Below, in pieces: positions 1 through 6,094 of a stretch of DNA of 7,683 nucleotides. The stretch's first letter is position 1. Each line of letters opens with the position of its first letter. The position numbers and the translations under genes were made by a program. The notes beneath the pieces are model-generated. The model was given only the letters and a program-made list of their open reading frames with translations. It had not been told where the DNA came from and did no database searches. Source of the DNA: Bacillota bacterium (lineage in GTDB: Bacteria; Bacillota; Dethiobacteria; Dethiobacterales; Dethiobacteraceae); contig JANKMV010000091.1 in assembly GCA_024650095.1 (NCBI GenBank), positions 1 to 7,683 of the forward strand, in the 5' to 3' direction.

Positions 1-18
1 GCATGATTTGGTACCAGT

Positions 19-51
19 ATAAAAATAAACCGGAGTTACACTCCGGTTTTT
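19..51 (-). terminator. Rho-independent terminator after rpmA
   Basis: The inverted repeat AAACCGGAG (27-35) and CTCCGGTTT (41-49) surrounds the five-base loop TTACA, giving a perfect 9 bp stem. On the minus strand it is followed by A-TTTTT-ATA (26 to 18), a good U-tract. It begins about 13 bases after the rpmA stop codon, so it should end the rplU-prp-rpmA transcript. The plus-strand side also has a run of five T (47-51), so weak two-way termination is possible. In many Bacillota obg follows rpmA; if it does here, it would need its own promoter. Confidence 0.88.
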
Positions 52-63
52 GTGATTCATCGT

Positions 64-354
64 TTAGACAGCTTCACCGTTGGTGTACACGCTGACCTGT
101 TTCTTGTCGCGGCCTTTGCGTTCAAAAGAGACGATTCCATCCACTAAAGCAAACAGAGTGTCATCCTTACCTCTGCCCACATTATTACCTGGATGAATTT
201 TTGTCCCACGCTGGCGCACAAGAATACTTCCTGCTGATACATTTTGTCCAGCGGCTCGTTTAACACCTAGGTATTGGGGGTTACTATCACGACCGTTACG
301 GGAACTCCCTACACCTTTTTTATGTGCAAATAATTGCAAATTCATCAACATCAT
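64..354 (-). CDS. rpmA: 50S ribosomal protein L27 with cleavable N-terminal extension
   Basis: L27 is a 50S protein whose N-terminus reaches toward the peptidyl transferase centre. The 96-residue product has the family signatures [14 protein letters not shown] and [17 protein letters not shown]. Before the mature start it carries MMLMNLQLF, matching the Bacillota extension that Prp removes; cleavage is expected between F9 and A10, giving a mature protein starting AHKKG. A strong AGGAGGT Shine-Dalgarno (363-369) lies 8-11 bases before two adjacent ATG codons (354 and 351), so either may be used; the longer is given. The Shine-Dalgarno overlaps the prp stop, implying coupled translation. It is the last gene before the terminator. 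Extension and cleavage are inferred from the S. aureus L27/Prp system. Confidence 0.97.
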   Translation of the reverse strand: MMLMNLQLFAHKKGVGSSRNGRDSNPQYLGVKRAAGQNVSAGSILVRQRGTKIHPGNNVGRGKDDTLFALVDGIVSFERKGRDKKQVSVYTNGEAV

Positions 355-362
355 CAGGGTTC

Positions 363-369
363 ACCTCCT
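363..369 (-). promoter_or_regulatory. rpmA Shine-Dalgarno overlapping the prp stop
   Basis: The perfect AGGAGGT on the minus strand shares two bases with the TAG stop codon of prp (368-370). A ribosome finishing prp would sit on the rpmA initiation site, so synthesis of the protease and of its substrate L27 is likely linked. Confidence 0.85.
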
Positions 370-691
370 ATTCTTCATTCACTTGTAAAAACCCCGGGTA
401 ACTTTTATCAATTTCATCCAACCCCACTATCATACTATCTGCTAGGAGTGTTACTTGCTCCTGTACTGCGGGGACCAAGTTAGTCGGTACGGTAAGGTTA
501 AAATAACCATCCCGTATATCCGCTGTCACGTCTAGTTGTAACAACCGTTGCAAGCTGAAAAGAAATGTCTGCACTAACACGGAAACCGCTGCGCAGATAA
601 TATCTTCTCCTTTAGGCGCGTTACCGGCATGGCCTCGTACTACCACATTGATCACGTGGCCAGCAGTCCGTTTGACGCAGACGCGGATCAT
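368..691 (-). CDS. prp: Ribosomal-processing cysteine protease Prp (YsxB/DUF464)
   Basis: Prp is a small cytoplasmic cysteine protease that removes the N-terminal extension of L27, a step shown to be essential in S. aureus. The 107-residue protein has the family core GHAGNAPKGEDIICAAVSVL; H21 and C33 correspond to the catalytic His/Cys pair of the S. aureus enzyme (H22/C34). The A-A-V-S stretch after the cysteine and the GYF segment near residue 62 also fit. The length is typical. The ATG at 691 lies four bases after the rplU stop, and its GAGG Shine-Dalgarno (701-704) lies within the last codons of rplU. It sits between rplU and rpmA, the standard order in Bacillota, and its substrate L27 is the next gene. 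Confidence 0.95.
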   Translation of the reverse strand: MIRVCVKRTAGHVINVVVRGHAGNAPKGEDIICAAVSVLVQTFLFSLQRLLQLDVTADIRDGYFNLTVPTNLVPAVQEQVTLLADSMIVGLDEIDKSYPGFLQVNEE

Positions 692-695
692 GGAT

Positions 696-1007
696 TTATA
701 CCTCGATCTTTTCGATCAATACCCGGGTATAGGGCTGGCGGTGACCCTGCTTGCGCCGATAATTTTTCTTCGCTTTAAATTTAAAAACAATGATTTTCTT
801 GCCTTTACCATGGTCTAGTACTTTGCCCTGTACAGTAGCACCGTCCAGGTATGGTTGGCCAACTTCCAGTTTGTCTTCTTTCTTAACGGCTATTACATTT
901 TCAAAGTCGATGGTTTGACCGACTTCACCGTCCATAAGCTCCACGTCAAGGATCGACCCTTCCTCGACACGATACTGCTTACCACCGGTTTTAATAATTG
1001 CGTACAT
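696..1007 (-). CDS. rplU: 50S ribosomal protein L21
   Basis: L21 is a 50S protein that binds 23S rRNA, near L20. The 103-residue product begins [17 protein letters not shown], the conserved L21 N-terminus, and has the basic C-terminal signature [16 protein letters not shown]; the length matches the family (about 102-103). The frame stays open upstream to an ATG at 1067, but that ATG and the 20 codons it would add lie in the untranslated leader. The ATG at 1007 is preceded by a good purine-rich Shine-Dalgarno, GAGGGTGAG (1015-1023). It is the first gene of the rplU-prp-rpmA operon, driven by the promoter at 1097-1126 through a structured leader that is probably the point of autoregulation. Confidence 0.97.
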   Translation of the reverse strand: MYAIIKTGGKQYRVEEGSILDVELMDGEVGQTIDFENVIAVKKEDKLEVGQPYLDGATVQGKVLDHGKGKKIIVFKFKAKKNYRRKQGHRQPYTRVLIEKIEV

Positions 1008-1091
1008 GAAAATACTCACCCTCTTATCCAGACTCGCCGACAAAGGTACCTTGCGGTTTAAAACCACTGTCGTGCGGTTACGATGGTCACT
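1008..1091 (-). promoter_or_regulatory. L21 leader RNA (rplU 5' UTR, cis-regulatory)
   Basis: The roughly 83-base untranslated leader between the predicted start of transcription and rplU looks like the Bacillota L21 leader family (Rfam L21_leader, recognised from memory and context). AACCGC (1074-1079) can pair with GTGGTT (1062-1067) around the loop ACGACA. GTGGTT can instead pair with a second AACCGC (1053-1058) around a three-base loop, so the two hairpins exclude each other. The first loop also contains CGACA (1068-1072), complementary to TGTCG (1038-1042), which allows a five-pair pseudoknot only with the first hairpin. Such a layout fits ligand-controlled folding. Regulation by L21 itself is the usual proposal but is inferred here. 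Confidence 0.8.
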
Positions 1092-1096
1092 TAGCT

Positions 1097-1126
1097 ATTC
1101 TAGCATATTGCTTTAATGTTTGTCAA
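1097..1126 (-). promoter_or_regulatory. Housekeeping (sigma-A type) promoter of rplU-prp-rpmA
   Basis: On the minus strand, TTGACA (1121-1126, perfect -35) and TAGAAT (1097-1102, five of six -10) are separated by 18 bases, with TGC directly before the -10 box giving an extended -10. Transcription should start near 1090-1091. The -35 box contains the TGA stop of the upstream rng gene. No hairpin with a T-run lies between rng and this promoter, so read-through from upstream probably adds to it. Confidence 0.88.
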
Positions 1127-2805
1127 TTCATGACCACTTTTGCTCGCGCAAAGGTTTTTGATACTTCTAAAATTTCCACCACAATGGTTTCGCCCACATA
1201 GGCACCCCCTGCTTGGACATCGATCACGAAACCGCTGATGCGCGCAATACCGTCATAGGGATTGTTTGCGTGTGGCTCCTCGATTTTCACATGATGTGTT
1301 TCTCCCACAGCAACAGGAAAAGCCAACGCCTTTACCTCCGCCAGTGTTCCCACAGCTACTATTTCATATTTTTCCACATGTATCATTTCGCTACCACGAA
1401 TAAAGATGGTTTTACCCGTCTCCTCTTCCAATTTGCGTAAATGGGTGCCACTTGGGCCAATCATTAAGCCCGCGACACTATGGTGCAACTCCACCAGTAC
1501 AGCTTCTGCATCGAGCCCTTCTAAAAACGTCAACAGTTGCCGCTCCGTACGCGCACTGACAACGCTGGCAGCTAATATTTTACCACGTCCACTACAGTAG
1601 GGGCAACTCTGCTGCAGTACAGCATCCAAGCCCTGTCGTGCCTTTTTCCGTGTCATTTCCACAAGACCTAAGCCAGTCATACCGAGAACATGGGATTTCG
1701 TGCGATCTTGTTTTACTTTTTCAGCTAAGATATCTAAAACCTGTTGGCCATGTTCTTCGTTTTCCATGTCAATGAAATCAACGATAATGATGCCACCAAT
1801 ATCGCGTAAACGGACTTGGCGAATAATTTCCACAGCCGCTTCAAGATTCGTTTTTAAGACAGTATCGGCTAGATTTGTTTTACCAATGTATTTGCCTGTA
1901 TTTACATCAATGACTGTAAGCGCTTCTGTATAGTCAAACACTAAATAGCCACCACAATCTAACCAAACTGTGCGTGAAAGAGCACGCTCAATTTCTGTTT
2001 CAATGCCATACACATCGAAAATCGGACTCTTACCCTGATAAAGCTCAACGCGTGTTTTTAGCGAGGGATCAATAACCTCTAATGTCTCAAGAATTTTATC
2101 GTACTCATAGCGGCTATCGACAAGCAATTGCTCAATTTGCTCTGTAAAGAGATCACGAAGGATGCGGTAAATTAAATCTAGATCCTGGTAAATCAGGTAG
2201 GGCGCTGATTTTTTCTCATAGCGACTTTGTAACCGTTCCCACAGCGGGACAAGAAAATCTAAATCCTGTTGAAACGACTCCAGTACTTCTCCCTCGGCCA
2301 CAGTTCGGACAATTAAACCCATGCCCTCGGGACGCAGTGCTGCCCCCAGCTGGCGGAGACGATCGCGTTCCTCTGCGTCTTCGATCCGCCGCGAAACGCC
2401 AGTGTAATCGGCTGATGGCATTAAAACTAAATGCCGACCCGGAATGGTGATTTGTCTTGTGAGACGGGCACCCTTACTCCCAAATGGTTCTTTAATTACT
2501 TGCACCATCACTTCTTCACCGGGATGTAATAGTTGTCCTATGGTTTTCTTTTGACTTGCTTCCTCTTCTTCACTGGTCTGAATCACTGCGTCATCTACAT
2601 AAAGAAAAGCATTACGCTCCAGACCAATATCTACAAAAGCCGCTTGCATCCCCGGCAGGACGTTGGCCACAACCCCTTTATAGATATTACCCACCACACG
2701 TTGATAAACCGGACGTTCTAGATAAATCTCCACTAGTTTATCATTCTCTAGCATGGCCACACGTGTTTGTTTATTATCACAGTTGATAATGATTTTCTTT
2801 TGCAT
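1123..2805 (-). CDS. rng: Ribonuclease E/G family endoribonuclease
   Basis: This is a cytoplasmic endoribonuclease that cuts single-stranded AU-rich RNA in rRNA maturation and mRNA decay, with a preference for 5'-monophosphate ends. The 560 residues show an S1-like domain (about 38-120, with VVGNIYKGVVANVLPGMQAAFVDIG), a 5' sensor motif GLIVRT (R167, T168, matching E. coli RNase E R169/T170), catalytic D300 (VIDVNTG) and D343 (VDFIDM), and a Zn-link CPYC (C401, C404). It is longer than E. coli RNase G (489) because of its C-terminus: a KH-like loop GPSG (450-453) in the small domain and a TRAM-like segment (about 505-558). The ATG at 2805 has an AGAGGT Shine-Dalgarno (2814-2819) and overlaps the upstream gene by 29 bases. 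The family is certain; 'rng' rather than 'rne' rests on the absence of a long disordered tail. Confidence 0.95.
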   Translation of the reverse strand: MQKKIIINCDNKQTRVAMLENDKLVEIYLERPVYQRVVGNIYKGVVANVLPGMQAAFVDIGLERNAFLYVDDAVIQTSEEEEASQKKTIGQLLHPGEEVMVQVIKEPFGSKGARLTRQITIPGRHLVLMPSADYTGVSRRIEDAEERDRLRQLGAALRPEGMGLIVRTVAEGEVLESFQQDLDFLVPLWERLQSRYEKKSAPYLIYQDLDLIYRILRDLFTEQIEQLLVDSRYEYDKILETLEVIDPSLKTRVELYQGKSPIFDVYGIETEIERALSRTVWLDCGGYLVFDYTEALTVIDVNTGKYIGKTNLADTVLKTNLEAAVEIIRQVRLRDIGGIIIVDFIDMENEEHGQQVLDILAEKVKQDRTKSHVLGMTGLGLVEMTRKKARQGLDAVLQQSCPYCSGRGKILAASVVSARTERQLLTFLEGLDAEAVLVELHHSVAGLMIGPSGTHLRKLEEETGKTIFIRGSEMIHVEKYEIVAVGTLAEVKALAFPVAVGETHHVKIEEPHANNPYDGIARISGFVIDVQAGGAYVGETIVVEILEVSKTFARAKVVMN

Positions 2806-3481
2806 TAATGGACACCTCTTTTTCTTTCAACAACACAGCCATGGGTGACTGCAGCACTGCATTTACCTCTAGTAACGTTTCTGTGCGCCGCAGATTACTG
2901 TCAGGATGGACTTGTAGCAGTTCTAATAGTTCTCGGGGCTTCGTGCCCCCCTCGCCACCTGAGGCTAAAAGCATCAATAAACGTGCTGTCTCTTCTTCAA
3001 CTTGTAATTTGTAAATAAAGGGTCTAATGTTTACCGTCTTTATACCCTTTTTACCTTTTCGCTCGACCAAAAGCTCCGTAGTCGCTAGCAACTGCTCTAT
3101 AGTTGCTTGTACAGTAACGATGGGTTCATCTAATGGCATGACCCAAGTAACAGCTCGTACCAGCGCCATCAGGGCCGGTACGGACTCGGGAACGATGCGC
3201 CAACCACTAATAAGCAGGCCGATTGGCAGGACATTCTGCAGAGTTATCAGATCTTGCTCGCTTATGTCTTTAGCAAATTGAATATCTAAATATTCGGCAT
3301 CACTGATCACTCCCACCGGAAGCGCAGATGCAAAGGACATTTTTGGATGGGGGTTAAAACCCAAACTATATACCACGGGTAAGCCTGCGCGGCGAATAGC
3401 CCGTTGCCACAATCTCATTAAATCTAAATGAGATAGATATCGTAAAGGTTGTTGCTTTGCAAACTCAATCCATATCCGCAC
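2777..3481 (-). CDS. DUF2344 protein, partner of radical SAM enzyme (TIGR03936)
   Basis: This uncharacterised protein family is known to be encoded beside, or fused to, TIGR03960 radical SAM proteins, as here. With a GTG start at 3481 the product has 234 residues and begins MRIWIEFAKQQPLRYLSHLDLMR, the usual family N-terminus. GFNPHPKMSFASALPVG (about 41-57), EYLDI and the IRPFI segment near 160 are also typical. No membrane segment is visible. The GTG is chosen because AAGGAG (3491-3496) lies nine bases before it; an in-frame ATG at 3508 has an AAGG directly against it and would only add nine atypical residues. It overlaps the radical SAM gene by 17 bases and rng by 29, so the three are probably coupled. 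Function unknown; it may bind the radical SAM protein or its substrate. Confidence 0.9.
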   Translation of the reverse strand: MRIWIEFAKQQPLRYLSHLDLMRLWQRAIRRAGLPVVYSLGFNPHPKMSFASALPVGVISDAEYLDIQFAKDISEQDLITLQNVLPIGLLISGWRIVPESVPALMALVRAVTWVMPLDEPIVTVQATIEQLLATTELLVERKGKKGIKTVNIRPFIYKLQVEEETARLLMLLASGGEGGTKPRELLELLQVHPDSNLRRTETLLEVNAVLQSPMAVLLKEKEVSINAKENHYQL

Positions 3482-5327
3482 TTGTACATACTCCTTTTTG
3501 TGCCTCATCCTTTAGTAAGAGTGCCATCCCGCAGCCAAGACAACTATCACGGCAATCTTCTGTGACGTCACCTCTCAAGGCACACTTATATTCTCGCAGG
3601 AGGTAGCGTTTACTCACACCGGCATCCAAATGATCCCAGGGTAAGAACTCTTCTTCATCATACTGTCTTTGCGCACAAGTTTCAATATCCAAGCCATGTT
3701 CGTCAAAAGCTTGCTGCCATAAAGAGTAGGAGAAATACTCATCCCACCCGTCAAGCTTACAGCCTAGCTCTGCGGCACGTACAATGACGGGCGCTAGCTC
3801 ACGGCCGCCACGGGCGATGGCCGCTTCTAAAAGACTTGTTTGTGCTCCGTGCCACTGGAACTGCACCCCGCTGTTACGGAAAGCTTGTCTAAGTAGGCTC
3901 TGACGCCGCACAATTTCTTCTTCCGAAATTTGACCCACCCATTGAAACGGCGTATGTGCTTTAGGGACAAAGACGGATGCTGATGCTGTAATGCGGGGTT
4001 TACCTCGACCCCCAGCTTGTTTATAGGCACTCACAACTTTACGCGCCAAACTTGCAATGCCGAGAATATCTTCGTCTGTTTCTGTTGGCAACCCTAGCAT
4101 AAAATATAGCTTAACGCTCGTCCAGCCAGCGGCAAAGGCATCGCGTACAGCATGTAATAAATCCTCTTCCGTAATGTTTTTATTAATTACATCCCGTAAG
4201 CGCTGTGTGCCCGCTTCTGGTGCAAAGGTTAAGCCACTTTTGCGCACTCGCTGAACTTGCTCTGCCAAACCACTGGAAAAAGAGTCTAGCCGCAGTGAGG
4301 GTAAGGAGAGAGAAACACCTTCCTCTGCTAAGTCTGTACCTAATTCACGTACGAGTTGCTCAATGTCACTATAGTCACCCGTGCTGAGGGAACTTAACGC
4401 CATTTCCTCATAGCCCGTTGCCCGTACCATTTTACGGGCTAACTCCGTAAGCGTTGACAATTTACGTTCACGCAACGGGCGATATATTATTCCCGCCTGA
4501 CAGAAACGGCAACCACGCGTGCACCCGCGGAATAACTCCAAGACCAAACGGTCATGAACAATACCGCCATACGGTACCACAAACTCAGTGGGATAGTAAG
4601 CTTGATCTAAATTGGTTACCACTGCCCGCTTCACCGTAGGTGGAACGTCTGCTGTGATGGGAACTAATCCTAGATACTCATTATTATCCCCCATCTTCTC
4701 TTTATATAATGAGGGCACATAAACACCATCCACATTGGCCAATAATGTTAGCTTTTGCACCCGGGGAAGATCTGCGTTTTGTTCGAGGAGCATAAGTGCC
4801 TCAGGCAAAGCTTCTTCCGCATCTCCTATGAGAAAGAAGTCAAAGAAATCCACAAGGGGTTCCGGGTTAAATGCTCCCGGCCCACCACCAGCGATTAATG
4901 GATCAGTTTCCCCTCGCTTAGCAACGTTGATGGGTATCCCCGCTAAAGTTAGCATATGAACAATGGTGGCGTAGGATAGTTCGTATTGTAGAGTAAAGCC
5001 CACCACATCAAAAGATGCGAGAGGTGTGACTGTTTCTAATGAACAGAGCGGAAACGCTTCTTCTAGTAAAATTTCTTCAAGATCGTCGCCTGGCATGAAA
5101 ACACGTTCGGCCAACCACTGCTGGTTTTCATTAATCATATGATAAAGAATTTTTAATCCCAAGTGTGACATGCCGATTTCGTATAAATCAGGGAAAGCCA
5201 ATGCAACTTTCATGGTTGCGCGTGTGTGATCTTTTGCCACCGCATTTAATTCATTGCCAAGATAACGCGTTGCTTTTTGTACGCGTGGCAAGATGTCTTC
5301 CCAAAAATGTTGCTGATAGTTTTTCAT
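3465..5327 (-). CDS. Radical SAM protein with B12-binding-like N-terminus (TIGR03960)
   Basis: The 620-residue protein has two halves. Residues about 35-180 resemble the cobalamin-binding-like domain of large radical SAM enzymes (FPDLYEIGMSHLG, VVGFTLQYELSY, AGGGPGAFNPEP). The usual Asp-x-His-x-x-Gly cobalamin-ligand motif is not seen, so cofactor binding is doubtful. Residues about 257-480 form the radical SAM barrel, with C269, C273 and C276 in RGCTRGCRFCQ as ligands of the SAM-cleaving 4Fe-4S cluster, then LSSLSTGDYSD, FAPEAGTQRLR and KLYFMLGLPTETDED. Four further cysteines (C582, C592, C596, C599) near the C-terminus suggest a second metal site. The ATG at 5327 has GGAGGG (5331-5336) rather close. 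The substrate is unknown; coupling to DUF2344 and rng suggests, but does not show, an RNA or ribosome target. Confidence 0.93.
   Translation of the reverse strand: MKNYQQHFWEDILPRVQKATRYLGNELNAVAKDHTRATMKVALAFPDLYEIGMSHLGLKILYHMINENQQWLAERVFMPGDDLEEILLEEAFPLCSLETVTPLASFDVVGFTLQYELSYATIVHMLTLAGIPINVAKRGETDPLIAGGGPGAFNPEPLVDFFDFFLIGDAEEALPEALMLLEQNADLPRVQKLTLLANVDGVYVPSLYKEKMGDNNEYLGLVPITADVPPTVKRAVVTNLDQAYYPTEFVVPYGGIVHDRLVLELFRGCTRGCRFCQAGIIYRPLRERKLSTLTELARKMVRATGYEEMALSSLSTGDYSDIEQLVRELGTDLAEEGVSLSLPSLRLDSFSSGLAEQVQRVRKSGLTFAPEAGTQRLRDVINKNITEEDLLHAVRDAFAAGWTSVKLYFMLGLPTETDEDILGIASLARKVVSAYKQAGGRGKPRITASASVFVPKAHTPFQWVGQISEEEIVRRQSLLRQAFRNSGVQFQWHGAQTSLLEAAIARGGRELAPVIVRAAELGCKLDGWDEYFSYSLWQQAFDEHGLDIETCAQRQYDEEEFLPWDHLDAGVSKRYLLREYKCALRGDVTEDCRDSCLGCGMALLLKDEAQKGVCTSADMD
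3491..3496 (-). promoter_or_regulatory. Shine-Dalgarno that sets the GTG start of the DUF2344 gene
   Basis: AAGGAG on the minus strand stands nine bases before GTG (3479-3481). It lies inside the last codons of the radical SAM gene, so initiation depends on, or is helped by, ribosomes ending there. This supports the GTG over the upstream ATG at 3508. Confidence 0.75.
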
Positions 5328-5452
5328 AGTCCCTCCACCATGTTTGCTTTTACGTTTATTTTTTCCCCTTTACAAATTTTACATGAATATAGCGTTTCCC
5401 TTCCTATATTCACCAGTAAAACAAAAAAATACAGAATGCTATCCTTTTACGT
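5328..5452 (-). other. Intergenic region between liaR and the radical SAM operon
   Basis: This is the largest gap in the window (125 bases) and is AT-rich. It should hold the promoter of the radical SAM-DUF2344-rng unit, but I find no convincing -35/-10 pair. There is no convincing terminator after liaR either: a T-run at 5423-5429 (minus strand) has no stable stem before it. The one clear element is the dyad at 5377-5421. Read-through from liaFSR is therefore possible. Confidence 0.6.
5377..5421 (-). repeat. Inverted repeat upstream of the radical SAM operon
   Basis: TGAATATAG (5404-5412 on the minus strand) and CTATATTCA (5384-5392) form a perfect 9 bp dyad around an 11-base purine-rich centre GAAGGGAAACG. 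Outside it, TTTTAC (5416-5421) and GTAAAA (5377-5382) add six more pairs after a small internal loop (TGG against T). No T-run follows on either strand, so it is not a standard terminator. It could be a regulator-binding site or a 5' UTR hairpin about 50 bases before the start codon. Confidence 0.6.
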
Positions 5453-6094
5453 TTACTTGGCCACCAAGTTGTGGCGGTTTGCATAGATGGCGGCTTGGGT
5501 ACGGTCGTGTAGCTCCAATTTCGTGAGGATGCTACTGACATGGGTTTTCACAGTCTTAATACCAATAATAAGCGAATCAGCAATCTCTTGATTCGTCTTT
5601 CCATCACCGAGCAAGCGTAATACGTCTAGCTCTCTAGCTGTTAACTCATGATGCCGGTTAGTGGGTCGTCCACGTAAGTTTTTTGCCAATTTGACTGCAA
5701 CCTTCGGTTCGATGACGGATTCACCGGCTACGGCTTTGCGAATGACGCCACCAATCTCTTCTCCGCGAGCTGTTTTCAGCAGATAACTGAAAGCGCCGGC
5801 CTCTAAGGCGGGATAGACTTGTTCGTCATCATAATAGCTGGTGAGAATAATGATTTTACACGCAGGCATTGTTGCAAGGATGCCTTGCGTAGCGGCAATG
5901 CCACTACCCCCCTCCATCAACAGGTCCATTAAAACAATATCGGGTTGTTTTGCCACTGCCAGTTGTACTGCCTCTTGACCGTTGGTAGCTTCGCCAACGA
6001 CAGTAAAATCAGACTGAGTCTGTAGAAATGTTTTTAGACCACGCCGCACCAGCTCGTGGTCATCGACGATTAGGATCTTTATCGTATCATTCAT
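5453..6094 (-). CDS. liaR: LiaR/NarL-type response regulator
   Basis: This cytoplasmic transcription factor is activated by phosphotransfer from the kinase encoded upstream. The 213 residues have a receiver domain (about 5-120) with acidic pocket D11/D12, phospho-acceptor D57 (VLMDLLM), T85 (ILTS) and K107 (LLKT). A LuxR-type helix-turn-helix follows (about 149-195: LTARELDVLRLLGDGKTNQEIA, then IKTVKTHVSSILTKL). The ATG at 6094 gives the usual start of the family, MNDTIKILIVDDHELVRRG, and has GAGG (6104-6107) nine bases upstream; it overlaps the kinase stop by eight bases. The frame is open further upstream to 6331, but that stretch is the kinase gene read in another frame. The NarL class is certain; the name liaR rests on the neighbouring LiaF-like gene. 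Confidence 0.93.
   Translation of the reverse strand: MNDTIKILIVDDHELVRRGLKTFLQTQSDFTVVGEATNGQEAVQLAVAKQPDIVLMDLLMEGGSGIAATQGILATMPACKIIILTSYYDDEQVYPALEAGAFSYLLKTARGEEIGGVIRKAVAGESVIEPKVAVKLAKNLRGRPTNRHHELTARELDVLRLLGDGKTNQEIADSLIIGIKTVKTHVSSILTKLELHDRTQAAIYANRHNLVAK

Noticed and set aside
1043..1052. Palindrome AAGGTACCTT in the rplU leader as a hairpin
   Set aside because: It is self-complementary but leaves no room for a loop; probably just part of the conserved leader sequence.
1008..1067. 20-residue N-terminal extension of L21
   Set aside because: L21 starts at MYAIIKTGG in the family; the extension would translate the structured leader and the proper Shine-Dalgarno lies just before 1007.
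1213..1933. Open frames on the plus strand opposite rng
   Set aside because: They lie antisense to strongly conserved RNase E/G sequence, have no recognisable domains and no convincing ribosome binding sites.
3827..4639. Short open frames on both strands within the radical SAM gene
   Set aside because: They are out-of-frame readings of a gene with continuous family motifs and show no domain or initiation signal of their own.
5328..5421. Sigma-A or sporulation-sigma promoter for the radical SAM operon
   Set aside because: Candidate boxes such as TATATT, TAAAAT or TGAATA lack a partner at proper spacing, so no promoter is called.
5413..5452. Terminator after liaR using the T-run at 5423-5429
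   Set aside because: The bases before the T-run form no stable stem; only weak, interrupted pairing is possible.
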